Positions 36,526 through 45,333 of a DNA stretch of 64,000 nucleotides are shown in pieces. Below the pieces are notes generated by a model. It did not search any database, was not told the origin of the DNA, and saw only the letters and a program-made list of their open reading frames with translations. Location: NCBI RefSeq assembly GCF_007833165.1, contig NZ_VOBQ01000009.1:165087-229086 (forward strand), given 5' to 3'. Origin of the DNA: Caenimonas sedimenti. GTDB lineage: Bacteria; Pseudomonadota; Gammaproteobacteria; Burkholderiales; Burkholderiaceae_C. The position numbers and the translations under genes are program-made. Positions within the stretch are counted from its first letter, which is position 1; every line of letters starts with the position of its first letter.

Positions 36526-37812
36526 ATGGACAGCACCCTCTTCACCAACGTCCGCATCCTCGAAGGCAACGTCGGCAGCTCCCCCTGGCTGGGCAGCGTG
36601 CTGGTCGAAGGCAACCGCATCAAGCGCGTCAGCCGCAGCGGCAGTTCGATCAGCGGTGGCCCGGCCACGGTGATCGATGGTGCCGGCGCCACGCTGATGC
36701 CGGGCATGTGCGAGGCGCACACCCACTTCTCCTGGAACGACGCGGCAACCCTGAGCGCCATCCAGAGCATGCCGCTCGAAGAACACGTGCTGTGGTGCGC
36801 CAAGGTGGCCAAGCGCTATCTCGAGGCGGGCTTCACGTCCTGCGTGGGCGCCGCCTGCGCCAAGCCGCGGCTCGACGTCGTCATCCGCAACGCGATCAAC
36901 AGCGGCCAGATTCCGGGCCCGCGCTACCTGGCGGCCAGCCAGGAGATCACGGTGCCGGGCGGCTTGGGCGACGAGACCCTGCCGCACCTGCCGTTCCCGG
37001 AATTCAGCTTCGGCGTGAACGTGAACTCCGCCGACGAGATGCGCAAGGCCGTGCGCATGTTCCTGAAGTACGGTGTCGATTCCATCAAGCTCAATCTCTC
37101 CGGCGACAACTTCACGCCCGATTCGCCGGCCGAGACCACCTGGATGAGCGACGCCGAGGTGGCCGCCGCCATGGACGAGGTTCGGGTGCGCGGCAAGCGC
37201 GGCACCGCGCACGCGCGCTCCGCCGCTTCCGTCAAGCAGGCGCTGCGGCATGGCATCGATGTGATCTACCACGCGAGCTTCACCGACGAGGAAACGCTGG
37301 ACATGCTGGAGGCCGCGAAGGGCCGCGTCTTCGTCGCGCCCGGCATCGCCATCCTCTACGCGATGCTGCACGAGGCCGAGGCCTATGGCATCACGCATCA
37401 GAAGGCGGTGGCCATGGGCTACCAGATCGAATGGGACGCCGCCATCGAATCGCTCAAGGCCATGCACCGGCGCGGCGTGCGCATCCTGTTCGGCGGCGAC
37501 TACGGCTTCGCCTTCACGCCGCATTGCCAGAACGCACGCGACCTGGAATTCTTCGTCAAGTACCTGGGCTTCACACCGGCGGAGGCGATCCGCTGCGCCA
37601 CGGTGTACGGCGGCGAAATCATGATGCGCGGGCACGAGCTGGGGCAGGTGAAGGAAGGCTACCTGGCCGACCTGCTGCTGGTGGACGGCGACCCGCTCGC
37701 GAACATCGGGATCCTGCGGGATCCGAAGCGGATCCTGGCGGTGATGAAGGACGGGCAGTTCGCGAAGATGCCGGAGACGGATGCGGGGCGCGAGATGCGG
37801 TGGGCGGCATGA
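36526..37812 (+). CDS. Amidohydrolase family protein (copy 2)
   Basis: A 428-residue paralogue of the preceding gene, 14 bases downstream, with AGGAGGAGC as ribosome site. It keeps PGMCEAHTHFSWND, the GPRYLAASQEITVPGGLGD block, HARSAASVKQ, IYHASFTDEETLD and LFGGDYGFAFTP. Similarity extends over the entire length, so this is a tandem duplication. Keeping both copies suggests different substrates (for example two ring forms) or a hetero-oligomer. Confidence 0.9.
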   Translation: MDSTLFTNVRILEGNVGSSPWLGSVLVEGNRIKRVSRSGSSISGGPATVIDGAGATLMPGMCEAHTHFSWNDAATLSAIQSMPLEEHVLWCAKVAKRYLEAGFTSCVGAACAKPRLDVVIRNAINSGQIPGPRYLAASQEITVPGGLGDETLPHLPFPEFSFGVNVNSADEMRKAVRMFLKYGVDSIKLNLSGDNFTPDSPAETTWMSDAEVAAAMDEVRVRGKRGTAHARSAASVKQALRHGIDVIYHASFTDEETLDMLEAAKGRVFVAPGIAILYAMLHEAEAYGITHQKAVAMGYQIEWDAAIESLKAMHRRGVRILFGGDYGFAFTPHCQNARDLEFFVKYLGFTPAEAIRCATVYGGEIMMRGHELGQVKEGYLADLLLVDGDPLANIGILRDPKRILAVMKDGQFAKMPETDAGREMRWAA

Positions 37813-37837
37813 GCGCTGCACTTTGGCGCTGCGCGCC

Positions 37838-37905
37838 CCTGGATTCCTGCCTGCGCAGGAATGACGCACGACGGGCTGTCATCCCAGCGCAGGCTGGGAT
37901 CCAGG
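37838..37905. repeat. Inverted pair of VIPAKAGIQ-type palindromic repeats
   Basis: A unit in reverse orientation (37838-37865, CCTGGATTCCTGCCTGCGCA then GGAATGAC) faces a forward unit (37878-37905, GTCATCCCAGCGCAGGCTGG then GATCCAGG). The forward unit ends at CCAGG, and the next bases AGGT complete the Shine-Dalgarno sequence AGGAGGT of the downstream livH. Confidence 0.88.
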
Positions 37906-37915
37906 AGGTGCCACG

Positions 37916-38908
37916 ATGAGCGCCGTCCTTCCCACCAACGACCTTCAGCGCGGCTGGGCGCCCGGCTGGCAGCGCCGCGCCATCCCCTGGGTGCTCATTG
38001 GTGGCCCCATCCTGGTCTTCTCCATCTGGGCCCTGTTCGACAACGCCAAGCTGTTCCTCATCACGCTGTTGAACGGCCTCACGCTGGGCTCGCTGTATTT
38101 CATCGTCGCCAGCGGCTTCACGCTGGTGTTCGGCCTGATGCGCAACGTCAACCTGGCGCACGGCTCGCTCTACCTGCTGGGCGGCTACATCGGCTTCATC
38201 GTCGCGGAGAAGACGGGCTACTGGGTGCTCGGCATCGCCGCCGGCTTCCTGGTGGCGGCGGTCGCAGGCATCCTGTTGCAGGTACTGGTGCTGCGGCACA
38301 TGCAGGGCCAGGACCTGCGGCAGACCATGGTGACGATCGGCTTCTCGGTGGTGATCGCGGACCTGTTGATCTGGATCTTCACCGCGCAAGTCCACCAGAT
38401 GGAGGCGCCCGCCTGGCTGCAAGGGCCGATCCGCGGCATTCCGTTGATCAACGCCTACTCCGCCTACCGGCTCAGCCTGCTGGCCATGGGCATCGTGATC
38501 GGCGTCGGGCTCTGGCTGCTGCTGAACCGCACCCGCGTCGGCATGATGATCCGCGCGGGTGTGGACGACCGCGCGATGCTCGCGGCGGCCGGCGTCAACG
38601 TGAACCTGGTGTTCGCCATCACCTTCGCGCTGGGCGCCGGCCTGGCGGGCCTGGGCGGGGTGATCGGTGCGGTGGAACTGTCGATGGTGCCGGGCGAGGA
38701 CACGCGATTGTTGCTGGCGTCGCTGATCGTGGTGATCGTCGGCGGCATGGGCAGCGTGGTGGGCGCGGCGATCGGCGCGGCGATCCTGGGGTTGGCGGAG
38801 ACCTATGGCCTGGCCTATGCGCCGACCTACAGCGTGGTCTTCACCTTCCTGATCCTGGTGCTGGTGCTGGCCTTCCGGCCGCGCGGGATCATGGGGAAGG
38901 CGGCATGA
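37916..38908 (+). CDS. livH: Branched-chain amino-acid-type ABC permease, LivH-like
   Basis: A 330-residue inner-membrane permease. After a short cytoplasmic start (to about residue 22) there are eight or so hydrophobic segments, including LFLITLLNGLTLGSLYFIVA and SGFTLVFGLMRNVNLAHGSL, the LivH/LivM signature, and GAGLAGLGGVIGAVELSMVP. The cytoplasmic loop TRVGMMIRAGVDDRAMLAAA contacts the ATPase. The ribosome site AGGAGGT overlaps a palindromic repeat. It overlaps the next permease gene as ATGA. The real substrate may be an aromatic or amide compound rather than an amino acid. Confidence 0.93.
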   Translation: MSAVLPTNDLQRGWAPGWQRRAIPWVLIGGPILVFSIWALFDNAKLFLITLLNGLTLGSLYFIVASGFTLVFGLMRNVNLAHGSLYLLGGYIGFIVAEKTGYWVLGIAAGFLVAAVAGILLQVLVLRHMQGQDLRQTMVTIGFSVVIADLLIWIFTAQVHQMEAPAWLQGPIRGIPLINAYSAYRLSLLAMGIVIGVGLWLLLNRTRVGMMIRAGVDDRAMLAAAGVNVNLVFAITFALGAGLAGLGGVIGAVELSMVPGEDTRLLLASLIVVIVGGMGSVVGAAIGAAILGLAETYGLAYAPTYSVVFTFLILVLVLAFRPRGIMGKAA

Positions 38909-40074
38909 GCGCAGCTCGTTGGCGCAAGGCGATGAACAGCGGTGCGGGCTCCGTAGGCTGGGGTGAGCGCGCAGCCGAACCCCAGCGCTCCGGGGCGGCC
39001 GCGCCAAGCTGGGGTTCGCGCGGCTCACCCCAGCCTACGGAAACCGATCCGTACGCGGATCAAGACGCCCCCCGCTGGCTCAAATTCCTCTGGCGTCACC
39101 TCGAAGCACGCCACGTCCTGACGTTCCTCGGCCTCGTCCTCTTCCCCTTCGTCGCCTCCCCCTTCATCACCTTCCAGGTCGGCGCGCAATCGCTGGCGCT
39201 CGGCCTGGTCGCGCTCTCGCTGATGTTCCTCTCCGGTTACGGCGGCATGGTGTCGCTGGCCCAGATGACGGTGGCCGGCGTCGCCGGCTACACGGTGGCC
39301 ATTCTCGGCACGAGCGGCACCTCGCTCAGCCTGGGCTGGCACTGGGGCATCGTGCTGCCGTTCGCCCTGGCCATCGCGGTGCTCGCCTCCGCGCTGATCG
39401 GCTGGCTCTCGGTGCGCACCGAAGGCATCTACACCATCATGATCACGCTGGCCATGGGCGTGGCCTTCTACTACCTGGCGCTGCAGAACTACTCGGTGTT
39501 CAACGGCTTCCAGGGCTTCCAGAAGGTCTACCCGCCCACGGTGTTCGACGTCGACTGGCGCTCGCCGCTGCCCTTCTACTTCCTGGTGCTCACGCTGTCG
39601 CTGGCCGGCTACCTGGCGGTCAAGTACATCGCGCGCGCGCCCTTCGGCGTGGCGCTGCAAGGCATCCGCGACAACCCGCGCCGCATGAACGCACTGGGCT
39701 ACAACGTGACGGCGCACCGGGTCGCGGCGTACGCGGTGGCCGGTGTCCTCGCGGCGGTCGGTGGCATCCTGCTCGTCTGGTACAACGGCCTCATCACCCC
39801 CGGCTCGATCGGCACCTCGTGGCTGATCAACATCCTGGTGATCGCGGTGCTCGGCGGCATGCGTCACCCGGTGGGCCCGTTTCTCGGCGCCCTCATCTTC
39901 GTGCTGCTGCAGACGTTCGCCATCGACGTGATCGACCGCGAACGCTTCAATCTCGTCATCGGCGGGGTCTTCCTCGCCATCGTCCTGTTTTCCCCCGACG
40001 GCCTGCTGGGCCTGTGGGCGAGCGTTCGCGCCCGCCTGCAGCGCAATGGGTCCGTCACTTCATCGATGCGCTGA
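38905..40074 (+). CDS. livM: Branched-chain amino-acid-type ABC permease, LivM-like, with repeat insertion
   Basis: A 389-residue permease starting at ATG 38905. Residues about 17-45 are encoded by a TAGGCTGGG inverted repeat ([14 protein letters not shown], then [12 protein letters not shown]), which extends the cytoplasmic N-terminus before the first membrane helix (about residue 72). The LivM core follows: LSGYGGMVSLAQMTVAGVAG, GWLSVRTEGIYTIMITLAMG and GIRDNPRRMNALGYNVTAHR. It forms the membrane channel with LivH. Confidence 0.92.
   Translation: MSAARWRKAMNSGAGSVGWGERAAEPQRSGAAAPSWGSRGSPQPTETDPYADQDAPRWLKFLWRHLEARHVLTFLGLVLFPFVASPFITFQVGAQSLALGLVALSLMFLSGYGGMVSLAQMTVAGVAGYTVAILGTSGTSLSLGWHWGIVLPFALAIAVLASALIGWLSVRTEGIYTIMITLAMGVAFYYLALQNYSVFNGFQGFQKVYPPTVFDVDWRSPLPFYFLVLTLSLAGYLAVKYIARAPFGVALQGIRDNPRRMNALGYNVTAHRVAAYAVAGVLAAVGGILLVWYNGLITPGSIGTSWLINILVIAVLGGMRHPVGPFLGALIFVLLQTFAIDVIDRERFNLVIGGVFLAIVLFSPDGLLGLWASVRARLQRNGSVTSSMR
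38953..39038. repeat. TAGGCTGGG inverted repeat inside livM
   Basis: GTAGGCTGGGGTGAGCGCGC at one end and GCGCGGCTCACCCCAGCCTA at the other, with internal GAACCCCAGC and GCTGGGGTTC arms. The element is a multiple of the frame and open throughout. Confidence 0.9.
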
Positions 40075-40099
40075 TGCGCACATTCCCAAGGAGACAAGC

Positions 40100-41350
40100 G
40101 TGGTCAAGAAGAGATTCCTGCTGAGCGGCCTGGCGGTGGCCGCGTTTGCCGCTTCCGTCGGCGGAAGCGCCTGGGCCCAGGGCGCGCCCGTGAAGATCGG
40201 GTTGCTGGCGACCCTGGAAGGGCCGTTCGCGGCGGGCGGTGCCGACGGCATGCGCGGCGCCGAACTGGCGGTCAAGGAGAAGGGCGGCGTGGTGGCCGGC
40301 CGCAAGATCGAGATCATCAAGGCCTCGTCCGACGCCAAGCCCGATGTCGCGGTCAACGCGGCGCGCAAGCTGGTGGAGCAGGACAAGGTCGACATCCTGG
40401 TCGGCCCGCTGTCCGGCGGTGAAGGCATCGCGGTCAAGGACTATTCCAAGACCCAGCCGCAGGTGACCTTCATCAACGGGGGCTCGGGGGCGCAGGCGAC
40501 CACGCTGGAAAACCCCAGCATGAACTTCTACCGCTTCAACACCGAGGGCGCGCAGTGGATGGTGGGCCTGGGCAAGGCCGCGATGGCCAAGGGCTACAAG
40601 CGCGTGATGGTCATCGCCGAGGACTACGCCTTCCCCTATTCGCAGGTGCAGGGCTTCATGACCGAGTACTGCAAGGCCGGCGGCAAGGTGCCGTTGAAGG
40701 CCTGGGTGCCGCTGGGCGGCAAGGACTACGCGTCCGTCATCGCGCGCATCCCCAAGGATGTCGATGCGCTGATGCTGGTGCTGGGCGGCGCCGACGCGGT
40801 GAACTTCCTGAACCAGTACGAAGCGGCCGGCGGCGACAAGCCGATCCTGGGCGGTTCCATCACGGTCAGCCAGGACGTGCTGAACTACCGCGGCAAGCGG
40901 CGCGACTCGCTGGTCGGCACGCTGTCCGCCGGCCCGCTGGCCGACGCCTACGACGGTGCCGACTGGAAGAAATTCGTCGAGGCCTACAAGACCAACTACC
41001 CGGTCTCCGCCGGCGGCTACCCCAGCCCCTCCCTGTTCGCCTACGTCTACTACGTGAACATGAAGGCGGCACTGGAAGGCCTGCAAGCCGCCAACGGCGA
41101 TCTCTCGGGCAACCACGCCAAGTACCGCGAAGGCCTGAACAAGATGGTGCTGAAGACGCCCACTGGCGACGTCAAGCTGGACGCCAACCGCCAGGCCATC
41201 GGCACCACCTTCGTCACCGAAGTGGTGAAGGACGCCCAAGGCAACCTGTTCAACAAGGTGCTGGCCAAGGTCGACGGCGTCGAGCAGACGCTCGGCATCC
41301 CGAAGGCCGAGTTCAAGATCGGCTCGCGCGACGTGCCGGCCTGCCCGTAA
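40100..41350 (+). CDS. livK: Branched-chain amino-acid-type ABC substrate-binding protein
   Basis: A 416-residue periplasmic binding protein. GTG start at 40100 after AAGGAGACAAGC. It has a signal peptide (LSGLAVAAFAASVGGSAWAQ) and the type I periplasmic fold: KIGLLATLEGPFAAGGADGM, VEQDKVDILVGPLSGGEGIA, VMVIAEDYAFPYSQVQGF, and VPLGGKDYASVIARIPKDVD. It is the receptor for the transporter encoded around it. The ligand site cannot be read reliably; related receptors in aromatic-degradation clusters bind benzoates or amides. Confidence 0.92.
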   Translation: MVKKRFLLSGLAVAAFAASVGGSAWAQGAPVKIGLLATLEGPFAAGGADGMRGAELAVKEKGGVVAGRKIEIIKASSDAKPDVAVNAARKLVEQDKVDILVGPLSGGEGIAVKDYSKTQPQVTFINGGSGAQATTLENPSMNFYRFNTEGAQWMVGLGKAAMAKGYKRVMVIAEDYAFPYSQVQGFMTEYCKAGGKVPLKAWVPLGGKDYASVIARIPKDVDALMLVLGGADAVNFLNQYEAAGGDKPILGGSITVSQDVLNYRGKRRDSLVGTLSAGPLADAYDGADWKKFVEAYKTNYPVSAGGYPSPSLFAYVYYVNMKAALEGLQAANGDLSGNHAKYREGLNKMVLKTPTGDVKLDANRQAIGTTFVTEVVKDAQGNLFNKVLAKVDGVEQTLGIPKAEFKIGSRDVPACP

Positions 41351-41368
41351 GCGAAAGGGCGCGAACCC

Positions 41369-42187
41369 GTGGCTTCCATCACCACCCTGCGGCCGGCGGC
41401 CGGTGCGCGCGCGGCGCGCCCGCTGCCGCCGGTGGCGCTGGCGTCGAACGACGCCCTGGTGCTCGACGACGTGACGCGCAGCTTCGGCGCGCTGCGTGCC
41501 GTCGACGGGGTGACGCTGACGGTGGCCGCGGGCGAGAAGCGCGCGATCCTGGGCGCGAACGGCGCGGGCAAGACCACGCTGTTCAACGCCATCACCGGGG
41601 ACTTCCCGCCCACGGCGGGAAGGATCCGTTTCTTCGGCGAGGACATCACGCAGCTGCCGCCCTACGAGCGCATCCGCAAGGGGCTCCGGCGCACGTACCA
41701 GTCCTCCCTTCTTTTTCGTGAGCTGTCGGTGCGCGACAACCTGTTCCTCGCGGTGCGCGGGCAGGCCGGCGGCCGCTACAGCTTCCTGCGGCCCGGGGCC
41801 GCCCATGCGTCCCGCGCCGCCACCGAGGAGCTGCTGGAACGCGCCCGCCTCAGCCACATCGCCGACGAATTCGTCGCGAACCTGGCGCATGGCCAGCAGC
41901 GGCAGCTGGAGATCGGCATGGCGCTGGCCGGCGCGCCGCGGCTGATCCTGTTCGACGAACCGGCCGCGGGCTTGTCGCCGGCCGAGCGGCGCGAGCTGGT
42001 GAGCCTTCTCACCTCGCTGCCCGCCCACATGAGCTACGTGCTGATCGAGCACGACCTGGACATCGCGCTGCGCGTGGTCGAGCAGGTCACCGTGATGCAC
42101 AACGGGCGCGTGCTGCGGCATGGCACGCCCCACGAGATCGAGAACGACGCGCAGGTGCAAGCCATTTACATGGGGGGCAAGCACTGA
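41369..42187 (+). CDS. livG: ABC transporter ATP-binding protein, LivG-like
   Basis: A 272-residue ATPase with GTG start at 41369. A 25-residue alanine/proline-rich N-terminal extension precedes the domain. Walker [21 protein letters not shown], the Q-loop segment [18 protein letters not shown], signature [20 protein letters not shown] (an LSGGQ variant, LAHGQ) and Walker [14 protein letters not shown] are all present, with the H-loop in [10 protein letters not shown]. It ends overlapping the livF fusion by one base. Confidence 0.93.
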   Translation: MASITTLRPAAGARAARPLPPVALASNDALVLDDVTRSFGALRAVDGVTLTVAAGEKRAILGANGAGKTTLFNAITGDFPPTAGRIRFFGEDITQLPPYERIRKGLRRTYQSSLLFRELSVRDNLFLAVRGQAGGRYSFLRPGAAHASRAATEELLERARLSHIADEFVANLAHGQQRQLEIGMALAGAPRLILFDEPAAGLSPAERRELVSLLTSLPAHMSYVLIEHDLDIALRVVEQVTVMHNGRVLRHGTPHEIENDAQVQAIYMGGKH

Positions 42188-44460
42188 TGGCCCTCTTCAA
42201 GAAAGACGCCCCCGGACCCCTGGCGAACGGCGCGCCGCTGCTGGCCGTGCGCGAGCTGGACGTGTACTACGGCCGCGCCCACGCGCTGCAAGGCGTGACG
42301 TTCACGCTGGACCACGGCGTGTACGGCCTGGTCGGCCGCAACGGCATGGGCAAGACGACGCTGTGCAACGCCGTGACGGGCCTGGTGCGCGCCAGCGGCG
42401 GCAGCGTGCAGCTCGCGGGCGAGGAGATCCTCGGCCGCAACCCCAACGAGATCACGAAGCGCGGCATCGGCTACGTGCCGCAGGGCCGGCGCGTCTGGCC
42501 GTCGCTGACGGTGGACGAAACGCTGCGCCTGGTGGCAAAGCACAAGCGCGAGGTCGAGCGGGTCTACACGATGTTCCCGCGGCTGGCCGAGCGCAAGGCC
42601 AACGGCGGGGCGCAGTTGTCCGGCGGCGAACAGCAGATGCTGGCGATCGGCCGCGCTTTGCTGCTGGAGCCGCGCCTGCTGGTGATGGACGAGCCCACCG
42701 AGGGCCTGGCCCCGGTGATCGTCGAACAGGTGGCCGAGGCCCTGCGCAAGCTGGCGGCCGACAGCGGCATCGGCATCCTGCTGATCGAGCAGAACCTCGG
42801 CGTGGCCATCGCGGTGGCCGACCGCATCGGCGTGATGGTGAACGGGCGCATCGCGCATGAACTGCCCTCGCACGAATTGGCGGCGGACAAGGGCTTGCAG
42901 GAGAAGCTGCTGGGGATCCGCTCGAACGATGAGGAGGAAGAGGCCGCGCCGGTTCCTGAGGCGCCGGCATCGCCGGGACGGGTGTTCACGGTGCGACGGG
43001 CGCATGCGGAGGCGGATGCGGTGCCGGTGGTGCCATTGCGAAGTGTGGGTGGTGTGAACCGGTGGGATCAACGCTCGCCACCCGTAGGCTGGGGTGAGCC
43101 GCGCGAACCCCAGCTTGACGAGCCGCACCGCTGGGGTTCGGCTGCGCGCTCACCCCAGCCTACCCAAGAGGCCGACGGGCCGAAGTCCGCCGAAGTCTTC
43201 GAGTTCCCCGTCGCCGCCAGCGCCGGCCGCGCCGCCTACGTCGCCGGTACCTTCGACACCAAGGGCCGCGAACTGTTCTTCCTGCGCCAGCGCCTGGAGA
43301 AGCTGGGCCTGCGCGTCGTCACGGTGGACTTGTCGACCTCGGGCAAGCCGTCGGCCGCCAGCGTCCACCCGCGCGAGGTCGCGCGGCACCACCCGCAGGG
43401 CGAATCGGCCGTCTTCACCAACGACCGCGGCAGCGCCGTGACTGCGATGGCCGTGGCGTTCGAACGCTTCCTGCTGGCGCGGCGCGACGTCGGCGGCGTG
43501 CTCGGGGCGGGTGGCTCCGGCGGGACGGCCCTCGTCACGCCCGGCATGCGCGCCATGCCGGTCGGCCTGCCCAAGGTGATGGTGTCCACCATGGCTTCGG
43601 GTGACACCCGGCCGTACGTGGGCCCCAGCGACATCTGCATGATGTATTCGGTCACGGACGTGTCCGGCATCAACCGCATCAGCGAGAAGGTGCTGTCCAA
43701 CGCGGCGCACGCGCTGGCAGGGATGATGGCGCACACCAGCAACGAGGTGAGCGAAACCAAGCCGGCGCTGGGGCTCACGATGTTCGGGGTGACGACACCT
43801 TGTGTCCAGGCCGTCACCCGTCGCCTGAGCGAGGCCTACGACTGCCTGGTCTTCCACGCCACCGGGGTCGGCGGCCAGTCGATGGAGAAGCTGGCCGATT
43901 CGGGCTTGCTGGCCGGCGCGATCGACGTCTCCACCACGGAAGTGGCCGACGAGATTGTCGGCGGCACGCTGTCCGCCGGCCCCGGCCGCATGGACGTGTT
44001 CGCGCGCCGCGCACTGCCCTACGTCGGCTCCTGCGGCGCGCTCGACATGGTCAATTGGGGCGCCATCGACACGGTGCCCGAGCGCTTCCGCGGCCGCAAC
44101 CTGTACCGCCACAACCCGGTGGTGACGCTGATGCGCACCACGCCCGAGGAATGCAAGGCGATCGGCGAATTCATCGCCCGCAAGCTGAACGCGATGACCG
44201 GGCCGGTGCGCTTCCTGATTCCCGAGGCCGGCGTGTCGGCCATCGACAAGCCGGGACAGCCGTTCCACAACCCGGACGCCGACCGCGCGCTGTTCTCCGC
44301 CATCGAAGCGGGTTTCCGCCCGGGCCCCGACCGCAAGCTGCTGCGGCTGCCCCTGCACATCAACGACGAGGCGTTCGCCGACGCGCTGGTCGCCGCCTGG
44401 CGCGAAGTCGCCACGCCGCGCGAGCCCGCCCGGCCCATCTCGAGCACCTTCAGGGCCTGA
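42187..44460 (+). CDS. LivF-type ATPase fused to a Tm-1-like/UPF0261 domain
   Basis: A 757-residue fusion. Residues 15-250 are Liv[68 protein letters not shown] linker of about 90 residues includes a repeat-derived stretch (about 300-326, [10 protein letters not shown] and [11 protein letters not shown]). From about residue 345 a Tm-1-like/UPF0261 ATP-binding domain follows: [60 protein letters not shown] and [16 protein letters not shown]. The adjacent downstream TIM-barrel gene is its usual partner. The fusion ties this enzyme pair to the transporter. Confidence 0.92.
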   Translation: MALFKKDAPGPLANGAPLLAVRELDVYYGRAHALQGVTFTLDHGVYGLVGRNGMGKTTLCNAVTGLVRASGGSVQLAGEEILGRNPNEITKRGIGYVPQGRRVWPSLTVDETLRLVAKHKREVERVYTMFPRLAERKANGGAQLSGGEQQMLAIGRALLLEPRLLVMDEPTEGLAPVIVEQVAEALRKLAADSGIGILLIEQNLGVAIAVADRIGVMVNGRIAHELPSHELAADKGLQEKLLGIRSNDEEEEAAPVPEAPASPGRVFTVRRAHAEADAVPVVPLRSVGGVNRWDQRSPPVGWGEPREPQLDEPHRWGSAARSPQPTQEADGPKSAEVFEFPVAASAGRAAYVAGTFDTKGRELFFLRQRLEKLGLRVVTVDLSTSGKPSAASVHPREVARHHPQGESAVFTNDRGSAVTAMAVAFERFLLARRDVGGVLGAGGSGGTALVTPGMRAMPVGLPKVMVSTMASGDTRPYVGPSDICMMYSVTDVSGINRISEKVLSNAAHALAGMMAHTSNEVSETKPALGLTMFGVTTPCVQAVTRRLSEAYDCLVFHATGVGGQSMEKLADSGLLAGAIDVSTTEVADEIVGGTLSAGPGRMDVFARRALPYVGSCGALDMVNWGAIDTVPERFRGRNLYRHNPVVTLMRTTPEECKAIGEFIARKLNAMTGPVRFLIPEAGVSAIDKPGQPFHNPDADRALFSAIEAGFRPGPDRKLLRLPLHINDEAFADALVAAWREVATPREPARPISSTFRA
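43084..43163. repeat. TAGGCTGGG inverted repeat in the livF/Tm-1 linker
   Basis: GTAGGCTGGGGTGAGCCGCG and GCGCTCACCCCAGCCTAC are the outer arms, with GAACCCCAGC and GCTGGGGTTC inside. It is in frame and lies exactly in the linker between the ATPase and the UPF0261 domain. Confidence 0.9.
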
Positions 44461-44477
44461 AACCAAGAGGAGCACCC

Positions 44478-45308
44478 ATGCCCCGCATCTCCCGCCAAGC
44501 CATCCTCGACCGCCTGCGCACCAAGGTGCAGGCGCGCCAACCCATCATCGGCGGCGGCGCCGGCACCGGGCTGTCGGCCAAGTGCGAGGAAGCGGGCGGC
44601 CTGGACCTGATCGTCATCTACAACTCGGGCCGCTACCGGATGGCGGGCCGCGGCTCGCTGGCCGGCCTGCTGGCTTACGGCAACGCCAACGAGATCGTCT
44701 GCGAGATGGCGCACGAGGTGCTGCCGGTGGTGAAGCACACGCCGGTGCTGGCGGGTGTGAACGGGACCGACCCGTTCATGATCGCCGACGACTTCCTGCA
44801 GCGGCTGATCTCGCTGGGCTTCTCCGGCATCCAGAACTTCCCCACGGTCGGCCTGATCGATGGCACCTTCCGCGCCAACCTCGAAGAGACCGGCATGGGC
44901 TACGGCCTGGAGGTGGAGCTGGTCGCCAAGGCGCGCGCGCTGGATCTGCTGACCACGCCCTATGTCTTCAGCGAACAGAACGCGCGCGACATGGCGGCGG
45001 CGGGTGCGGACATCATCGTGGCCCACCTGGGCCTGACCACCGGCGGCGCCATCGGCGCGGAGACCGCACTGAAGCTTGCCGACTGCGTGGAGCCGATCAA
45101 CGCCTACGCGGCCGCGGCGCGGGCCGTCAACCCGGACGTGCTGGTGCTGTGCCACGGCGGCCCGATCGCCGAGCCGGCCGACGCCCGCTGGATCCTGGAG
45201 CGCTGCCTGGAGTGCGACGGCTTCTACGGCGCGAGTTCCATGGAGCGGCTGCCCACCGAGGTGGCCCTCACCGACAACGTCCGGCGCTTCGTCGAGATCA
45301 AGCGCTAA
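44478..45308 (+). CDS. TIM-barrel phosphoenolpyruvate hydrolase-like protein (Tm-1 C-terminal type)
   Basis: A 276-residue TIM-barrel protein of the PEP hydrolase-like family that in plants and fungi is the C-terminal half of Tm-1-type proteins. Features: [60 protein letters not shown] and [19 protein letters not shown] end region with [16 protein letters not shown]. It begins 17 bases after the UPF0261-bearing fusion (ribosome site AAGAGGAGC), so the two halves act together here. The reaction is not established. Confidence 0.88.
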   Translation: MPRISRQAILDRLRTKVQARQPIIGGGAGTGLSAKCEEAGGLDLIVIYNSGRYRMAGRGSLAGLLAYGNANEIVCEMAHEVLPVVKHTPVLAGVNGTDPFMIADDFLQRLISLGFSGIQNFPTVGLIDGTFRANLEETGMGYGLEVELVAKARALDLLTTPYVFSEQNARDMAAAGADIIVAHLGLTTGGAIGAETALKLADCVEPINAYAAAARAVNPDVLVLCHGGPIAEPADARWILERCLECDGFYGASSMERLPTEVALTDNVRRFVEIKR

Positions 45309-45333
45309 CGAACTGAATGACAAGGAGACAACC

